From NCBI GenBank assembly GCA_023418755.1, contig JAEZZE010000071.1, positions 1 through 18,597 on the forward strand: 18,597 bases of DNA, read 5' to 3'. Source of the DNA: Bacillota bacterium (GTDB taxonomy: Bacteria > Bacillota > Bacilli > Paenibacillales > Paenibacillaceae). Positions within the stretch are counted from its first letter, which is position 1. The number at the start of each line of letters is the position of its first letter. Shown here one piece after another: positions 14,534 through 18,597 of this stretch. The notes under the pieces are model-generated. The model made no database searches. It was not told the DNA's origin and saw nothing but the letters and a program-made list of their open reading frames with translations. Position numbers and translations under genes: made by a program.

Positions 14534-14565
14534 AAGTAGTAAGTAATAAGTAATAAGTAACGAGT
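14531..14565 (+). repeat. Five tandem heptamer repeats
   Basis: AGTAAGT, AGTAAGT, AATAAGT, AATAAGT and AACGAGT follow one another without gaps. The array begins inside the -10 box and covers the expected transcription start and early leader of the next gene. Copy-number change by slippage would alter the leader length before the ribosome binding site at 14588-14593. Confidence 0.8.
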
Positions 14566-14600
14566 TGAGATACCAAACCAAGCCAATGGAGGGATCTTCG

Positions 14601-15254
14601 ATGAAAGATTCATTTACGCTTGCACAGGAATTCGTCTTGCTGGCGTCCGATTCTGAAACCCATAAGTTGAGAAGACCGATGCGCAGCTACTTGCAGACAT
14701 ACGTGGTGTGCGCCATCCTCATCGAATTGCTGTCCGAGGAAGTTATCCGAGTTGGTGATAAAGGAAAGCTAGTGGTCATCCAAAATCAGTATGATGGGGA
14801 CGAAGCCGCTTTAATGATGGTTCAGAAACTGAAGCAGTCGAGTAATACGATGAAAGAATGGATTCAGTCGCTGTATTCGTGGGGGAAGGACTCTTCTCAG
14901 CTGTTTCAGGCTGTCGTGAATCCGCTTGTTCTCAGCGGGTATTTGATGGAGGAGAAATACCGGAAAATGCTTCTGTTTCAAGCTACCAGGTACGTGCCTT
15001 CGACTATTAACAAGGATCGGATCATTCAGCGCATACGAGCCGAGCTGCTCGAGAACGGACCAGTCACCCAGCAAACTGCATTAATGACGATGATGTTAGA
15101 AATGAGCAAGCTACTAAAAAGTTACTTTTCCGAATACGAACAAATCGAATTGAAGAAATGTGTGCAGCGTCTTCATGAAGAAAAGGGGGATGAGTGGGAC
15201 TCAATCCGCCTTATACGCAAAACAATGGAAGAGATGGATATAGGCTTGGGCTGA
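14601..15254 (+). CDS. GPP34-domain (Golgi phosphoprotein 3-like) protein
   Basis: This 217-aa protein has the layout of bacterial GPP34 proteins: FTLAQEFVLLASDSETHKL at the start, then TYVVCAILIELLSEEVIRVG, KGKLVVIQNQYDGDE, a WIQSLYSW helix, GYLMEEKYRKMLLF and TRYVPSTINKDRIIQRIRAE. Eukaryotic GOLPH3 binds phosphatidylinositol 4-phosphate; the bacterial members have no settled role. The start is ATG 14601 with GGAGGG 7 nt upstream; an in-frame TTG at 14565 lies in the repeat array and is unlikely. There is no signal peptide or membrane helix. A MerR-like gene follows 12 nt downstream in the same operon. Confidence 0.8.
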   Translation: MKDSFTLAQEFVLLASDSETHKLRRPMRSYLQTYVVCAILIELLSEEVIRVGDKGKLVVIQNQYDGDEAALMMVQKLKQSSNTMKEWIQSLYSWGKDSSQLFQAVVNPLVLSGYLMEEKYRKMLLFQATRYVPSTINKDRIIQRIRAELLENGPVTQQTALMTMMLEMSKLLKSYFSEYEQIELKKCVQRLHEEKGDEWDSIRLIRKTMEEMDIGLG

Positions 15255-15266
15255 CGGAGGAGCGCT

Positions 15267-15536
15267 ATGTCGAGAAGAAGAAGCTTGGAAGTCATCATGC
15301 AGGCGGAGTTGGTCACCGTAAGCGAGTTGGTTCAACTTTCAGGTATGCGATACAGCACCTTGAAATACTACACGGAAATAGGGATTCTGCCCTTCAACCA
15401 GCTTGACATGGGCCTTGTGAGACGTTATCCCCGGTTGCATGCCCTCGAACGGCTAGAGGAAATCAGATCGATGAAGGACAAAGGAATGACGATCCAGCAA
15501 ATCGTCGATCATTATCAAAGCAAGCCTGCTGATTAA
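15267..15536 (+). CDS. Small MerR-like DNA-binding protein
   Basis: This 89-aa protein is essentially one MerR winged-helix domain: VTVSELVQLSGMRYSTLKYY, then TEIGILPFNQ, then RRYPRLHALERLEEIRSMKD, then KGMTIQQIVDHY. It lacks the long dimerisation coil and effector part of full MerR regulators, so its partner or sensor is unknown. Its ribosome binding site GGAGGAG lies just before ATG 15267, 12 nt after the GPP34 stop, so the two are made together. Many bacterial GPP34 neighbours are uncharacterised; a regulatory link is only inferred here. Confidence 0.85.
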   Translation: MSRRRSLEVIMQAELVTVSELVQLSGMRYSTLKYYTEIGILPFNQLDMGLVRRYPRLHALERLEEIRSMKDKGMTIQQIVDHYQSKPAD

Positions 15537-15572
15537 AGAGGATCATCGTTGAGGATGAACGAAGAAAAAATG

Positions 15573-15630
15573 CCCCGGGATAAAATTGTTGGATCGAGGA
15601 AACATTAATCCTGCTACAATTATCCCGGGG
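15573..15630 (-). terminator. Long GC-rich hairpin; leftward terminator that also covers a ribosome binding site
   Basis: CCCCGGGATAAAATTGT (15573-15589) pairs with ACAATTATCCCGGGG (15616-15630), with a 2-nt bulge. On the minus strand the stem is followed by CA and six Ts, so it can end transcription coming from the Old Yellow Enzyme gene. On the plus strand its right arm contains the GGGG of the ribosome binding site for the small membrane gene at 15639. Confidence 0.6.
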
Positions 15631-15638
15631 TGAATGTG

Positions 15639-15839
15639 ATGTTATATTTGATCGGCTTTGCGCTCATGTTTGCCGGCCTGACTTGCATCAATATTATTTT
15701 TTCCTATCAGAGCAAGCACATTAACCCGCACTTTTGGGCTACGTTCAAATTCCAGCTTCTGATGCTGCCGCTCTTTCTTGCCGCTAATTTGAGTGTCGGA
15801 TACGGCGTCAATTGGACTTGCGGTAATCGTAGTCGGTAA
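15639..15839 (+). pseudogene. Small multidrug/EamA-like membrane protein, N-terminal fragment
   Basis: The frame from ATG 15639 (GGGGTGA ribosome binding site) encodes MLYLIGFALMFAGLTCINII, then SYQSKHINPHFWATFKFQ, then LLMLPLFLAANLSVGYGV, that is, two membrane helices joined by a short loop. It resembles the first half of a ~110-aa four-helix small transporter-like protein. After GYGVN the frame turns into the antisense of the end of the Old Yellow Enzyme gene and stops at 15839. The second half therefore seems lost, with a junction near 15808-15812. Family assignment is tentative; a genuine 66-aa protein is possible. Confidence 0.5.
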
Positions 15840-16878
15840 GGAACACGGAAACATATGGCTTCGGTACGACGGTTTCTTTTTTTAGTACGGAAGCCGCCTC
15901 AAGGCTCCAATAAGGATTTTTCAGCATGCCTCTTCCGACCGCCACCAGATCCGCGTCTTCGTTGCAGATGACAGCATTCGCCAATGGCGGATGATCCAGT
16001 CTTCCGACCGCAATAACCGGAATATTCAGTGCATGCTTGATTTCTCTTGCTAGAGGCACTTGATAGGCGACATGCGTGCCGGGTCTGCCGAAAGCCACGA
16101 TCTGGCCTTCTCCCCCGGTACTGACATGGAACATATCGACGCCGGCATGTTGATAACGCTCAGAGAACGCCACGCTTTCTTGCAGTCCGTATCCGCCTTC
16201 CACATATTCGATTGCGGATATTCGCATCAATAAAGGCATGTCCGCCGGCATCTCGCTTTTGGCCGCTTGAATCGCTTCCGTGCCGAACCTGGTCAGCTCT
16301 TGACCGTACTCGTCGATTCTTCGATTCGTAAGCGGCGAGTGGAACTGATGGATCAAGTATCCGTGAGCGCCGTGAAGCTCGATCGTGTCGAATCCGGCTT
16401 TTACGGCACGCCTCACGGCCATCCGGAATTTCTCGACCATTCGCTTCGTTTCATCCGTCGTCAATTCTTTTGGCATTTTCGAGTTTTTGTCGAATGGAAC
16501 AGCAGACGGCGCGACCGGAACGGCGGCATCCTCCGCTTTGCGGCCCGCATGGCCGATTTGAATCCCCGCTTTTGCCCCGTAGCGATGACAAGCTTCCACG
16601 ATCCGCGCCAATGCGGGAATATGATCGTCTGACCACAAGCCCAAACAAGAGTCCGTAATGCGTCCATCAGGCTCCACGTCCGTCATCTCAACGATAATCA
16701 GGCCCGCTCCCCCAACCGCCCGGCTGATATAGTGCTGATAATGCCACTCCGTTGCAATCCCGTCCTTGCCCGTTGCCGAGTATTGGCACATGGGAGGCAT
16801 GACGATGCGGTTTTTAATGTCCAGACCTTTCAGCTTGAACGGACTGAATAGATCGACATGCGTGCTGCGATTTCTCAT
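15808..16878 (-). CDS. Old Yellow Enzyme family NADPH:flavin oxidoreductase (YqjM/NamA-like)
   Basis: This 356-aa FMN enzyme reduces activated C=C bonds of enones and other electrophiles. It has KNRIVMPPMCQYS (Cys31 and Tyr33, matching the YqjM active-site Cys and Tyr), GIQIGHAGRKAE, the substrate-binding pair in TIELHGAHGYLIHQF (His169, His172), and NADLVAVGRGML-type phosphate-binding sequence near the end (seen as DADLVAVGRGML). The start is ATG 16878 with AAGGGTG upstream; an in-frame ATG at 16899 lacks a ribosome binding site. After RRIDEYG the usual GGSxENRxRF reads QELTRF, so six or so residues are missing. It diverges from an HxlR regulator, a common arrangement for electrophile-induced reductases. 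Confidence 0.93.
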   Translation of the reverse strand: MRNRSTHVDLFSPFKLKGLDIKNRIVMPPMCQYSATGKDGIATEWHYQHYISRAVGGAGLIIVEMTDVEPDGRITDSCLGLWSDDHIPALARIVEACHRYGAKAGIQIGHAGRKAEDAAVPVAPSAVPFDKNSKMPKELTTDETKRMVEKFRMAVRRAVKAGFDTIELHGAHGYLIHQFHSPLTNRRIDEYGQELTRFGTEAIQAAKSEMPADMPLLMRISAIEYVEGGYGLQESVAFSERYQHAGVDMFHVSTGGEGQIVAFGRPGTHVAYQVPLAREIKHALNIPVIAVGRLDHPPLANAVICNEDADLVAVGRGMLKNPYWSLEAASVLKKETVVPKPYVSVFLTDYDYRKSN

Positions 16879-16906
16879 CCTTATCACCCTTGCATTCATT
16901 TGATAT

Positions 16907-16934
16907 ATTATAATGGTTGTACTCCAACATCCAA
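16907..16934 (-). promoter_or_regulatory. Candidate promoter of the Old Yellow Enzyme gene
   Basis: On the minus strand a -10 TATAAT (16907-16912) follows a weak -35 TTGGAT (16929-16934) at 16 nt. The plus strand also reads TATAAT at 16909-16914, offering an overlapping -10 for the divergent regulator, so the two genes may compete for or share a control site. Confidence 0.4.
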
Positions 16935-16970
16935 ATCCATCGGCATGTCCCCGACAAAGGAGATCGTCAT

Positions 16971-17321
16971 ATGATTTATTACCGGAATGTTCCCTATGAA
17001 TGCCACACCGAGATATCGCTTGCGCTAATCAGCGGGAAATGGAAGTCGTTGATTCTATGGTACATCTATCTCTCGCCCGCCAAGACGCTTCGCTTCAACG
17101 ATTTTCGCCGGCGGCTGCCCCGGATTACGCAAAAAGTGCTTACCCAGCAACTGAAAGAGTTAGAAGAAGACAAGATCATTGTCCGTAAAACCTACAACGA
17201 AATGCCTCCGCGGGTGGAATACTCCTTTTCAACCTCAGGGCAGCGTCTGATTCCAGTACTGCAACTGCTGGCCGACTGGGGGGAGGATCATAAAAATTAC
17301 GCCGCCGAGCAAGCCACGTAA
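16971..17321 (+). CDS. HxlR-family transcriptional regulator
   Basis: This 116-aa single-domain winged-helix regulator has the HxlR layout: YECHTEISLALISGKWKSLI, then KTLRFNDFRRRLPRITQKVL, then QQLKELEEDKIIVRKTY, then PPRVEYSFSTSGQRLIPVL. The N-terminal cysteine (Cys11 in YECH) is at the place of the sensing Cys of YodB/HypR-type regulators, which respond to quinones, diamide or aldehydes. The start is ATG 16971 with AAAGGAGA upstream; a TTG-type start 54 nt earlier has no ribosome binding site. It diverges from the Old Yellow Enzyme gene and probably controls it. Its stop is only 3 nt from the stop of the convergent permease gene, with no terminator between. Confidence 0.93.
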   Translation: MIYYRNVPYECHTEISLALISGKWKSLILWYIYLSPAKTLRFNDFRRRLPRITQKVLTQQLKELEEDKIIVRKTYNEMPPRVEYSFSTSGQRLIPVLQLLADWGEDHKNYAAEQAT

Positions 17322-17324
17322 GCT

Positions 17325-18194
17325 TTAACCTTTGATTGCGCCAACCATTACCCCTTTCACGAAATACTTTTGCAGGAACGGATAGCCGAGCAGCACCGGA
17401 ACCGTGGCAATCATGATCGTGGCGTATTTAATGGTTTCGCCAAGCTTGCGCGCTTCACCCACCCCAGCTCCCGATGACAGGTTATCGGTGAGATTTTGGA
17501 TCAATATCTCACGCAGAACCAACTGCAACGGGTACAGGGAACGATCCTGAATAAATATCGACGCATAGAACCACATGTTCCATTTGTCTACCGCCGTGTA
17601 CAGAATCATGACGGCGATGACCGGCATGGACAAGGGCACGACGATTTTCACCATCATCGTCCAATGGCCCGCTCCGTCGATTTGCGCCGATTCCTCAATG
17701 CTTCTCGGCAAGGATAGAAACGCCGTGCGCATAATGATCAGGTGGAATGTTTTTATGGAAAACGGCAAGAGCAGAGACCCTAGCGTATTCATCATTCCGG
17801 TGTCCTTAACGACCAGGTAAAAGGGAATCAACCCCGATTGGAAAAACATCGTAAACACCACGGCGAACATGAGCGGCGAACTCCATAACACATTTCGCCT
17901 GGACAGAATGTAAGCCCCCAGTATTGTCATGGAAAGATTCAGCGCAACCCCACCCGCCACCAACTTCAACGTATTGGCATACCCCAACCAGATGGACGGA
18001 TTGGCCGCAGCCCGTTTATAGGCTTCCACGGTAAAACCGAGGGGCCGCCATAGCAGCCCCCGGAATGAAAGCAGTTTATCTCCGTCGCTTACAGAGGCGA
18101 AAGCCACATACAGCATCGGATAAAGCGTGAAGATGACAACGACGGCCAGCACCGTATAAACAAACATGCCGAACAGCCGATCAGATATTCTCAT
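17325..18194 (-). CDS. Carbohydrate ABC transporter permease (LplC/YtcP-like, CUT1)
   Basis: This 289-aa inner-membrane permease of a sugar or oligosaccharide importer has six predicted membrane helices. The ATPase-contact EAA loop reads EESAQIDGAGHWTMMVKIVV. The start VYTVLAVVVIFTLYPMLYVA and the end YPFLQKYFVKGVMVGAIKG are typical of the LplC/YtcP group of Paenibacillaceae. A GGAG ribosome binding site precedes ATG 18194, 15 nt after the upstream permease gene. The binding lipoprotein, normally next to these genes, is not downstream and may lie to the right of the window. The ATPase is usually shared (MsmX type). The substrate is unknown. Confidence 0.95.
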   Translation of the reverse strand: MRISDRLFGMFVYTVLAVVVIFTLYPMLYVAFASVSDGDKLLSFRGLLWRPLGFTVEAYKRAAANPSIWLGYANTLKLVAGGVALNLSMTILGAYILSRRNVLWSSPLMFAVVFTMFFQSGLIPFYLVVKDTGMMNTLGSLLLPFSIKTFHLIIMRTAFLSLPRSIEESAQIDGAGHWTMMVKIVVPLSMPVIAVMILYTAVDKWNMWFYASIFIQDRSLYPLQLVLREILIQNLTDNLSSGAGVGEARKLGETIKYATIMIATVPVLLGYPFLQKYFVKGVMVGAIKG

Positions 18195-18209
18195 ACTCCA
18201 AGAGGCTCC

Positions 18210-18597
18210 TTACCATAGACTTCCCCTGCCCGCTCGACGAATAACGGCGTTAGCCAGCACCAGCAACATCAGATTGACCGCCGAGTTAAACAGGCCCACC
18301 GCGGAGCTGAAGCTCCAATCCGATTCAAGCAAGCCCTTGCGGTATACGAAGGTCGAGATCACATCCGCCGTTTCGTAGATCGCCGGGCTGTACAACAGGA
18401 TTATTTTTTCGTACCCGATTTCCAGCATGTATCCGATCCGCAGAATCAGCATAATGACAATGGTCGGCATAAGCCCCGGCAGCGTAATGTGCCACAGCTG
18501 CCGCAACCGATTGGCGCCGTCTATCCGTGCCGCTTCAAACTGCTCCGTATCGATGGCGGTGAGCGCGGCCATGTAAATGATCGATTCCCAGCCCGCC
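18210..18597 (-). CDS. Carbohydrate ABC transporter permease (LplB-like), 5' part beyond window
   Basis: These are the last ~129 codons of the partner permease. The frame is open to the window edge (GWESIIYMAALTAIDTEQFE, then AARIDGANRLRQLWHITLP is the EAA region), so the ATG at 18572 is internal, not the start. The C-terminal NAVIRRAGRGSLW is a usual ending for LplB proteins of ~300-320 aa. It forms a heterodimer with the downstream permease, and the two are one operon. Confidence 0.93.
   Translation of the reverse strand, partial: AGWESIIYMAALTAIDTEQFEAARIDGANRLRQLWHITLPGLMPTIVIMLILRIGYMLEIGYEKIILLYSPAIYETADVISTFVYRKGLLESDWSFSSAVGLFNSAVNLMLLVLANAVIRRAGRGSLW

Noticed and set aside
14531..14565. 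CRISPR or iteron array
   Set aside because: The units are 7 bp with no spacers, too short and too few for CRISPR, and no replication initiator gene is near.

Overview
The window looks like chromosomal DNA of an endospore-forming Gram-positive bacterium, most likely a Paenibacillaceae member (Paenibacillus/Cohnella-like). The evidence is a GerA/GerC germinant-receptor pair, strong GGAGG-type ribosome binding sites, lipoprotein signal peptides, an LplB/LplC-type sugar permease pair and moderately high GC. The genus is an inference; no rRNA or tRNA is present.

Layout. (1) 1-2231, plus: the end of a spore-germination operon (gerA-type, cut by the window edge, then gerC-type) closed by a strong hairpin. 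(2) 2318-3685, minus: an amino-acid dehydrogenase whose substrate-binding lysines point to glutamate. (3) 3720-5941: a decayed patch. A minus-strand terminator and a possible gene tail are followed by the first ~74 codons of an IS110 transposase, then ~115 codons of an alpha-L-rhamnosidase on the other strand, then an amidase lacking its N-terminus and carrying a frameshift. (4) 5994-11668, minus: a tight six-gene operon made of an amino-acid ABC transporter (binding protein, two permeases, ATPase), a LanC-like cyclase-fold protein and an amidohydrolase. The amidohydrolase is broken by what looks like one missing base. (5) 11900-13567, plus: a TetR-family regulator diverging from the operon, then an NmrA-type NAD(P)-binding protein. 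The promoters of the transporter operon and of the NmrA gene share an unusual sequence, so I infer one regulon under the TetR protein. (6) 13667-14380, minus: an AraC-family regulator with a suspect 5' end. (7) 14505-15536, plus: a GPP34 (Golgi phosphoprotein 3-like) protein and a MerR-like small regulator behind a promoter with five heptamer repeats. (8) 15573-16878: a hairpin, a truncated small membrane protein, and an Old Yellow Enzyme. (9) 16971-17321, plus: an HxlR-family regulator with the N-terminal sensor cysteine, divergent from the Old Yellow Enzyme, suggesting an electrophile/redox response pair. (10) 17325-18597, minus: two sugar ABC permeases, the second cut by the window edge.

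The most interesting unit is the TetR-controlled transporter / LanC-like / amidohydrolase operon. No lanthipeptide precursor or dehydratase is visible, so the LanC-like protein probably acts on something the transporter imports rather than on a home-made lantibiotic. That is inference. The amidohydrolase frameshift and the neighbouring amidase ruin raise the possibility that the pathway is decaying in this strain.
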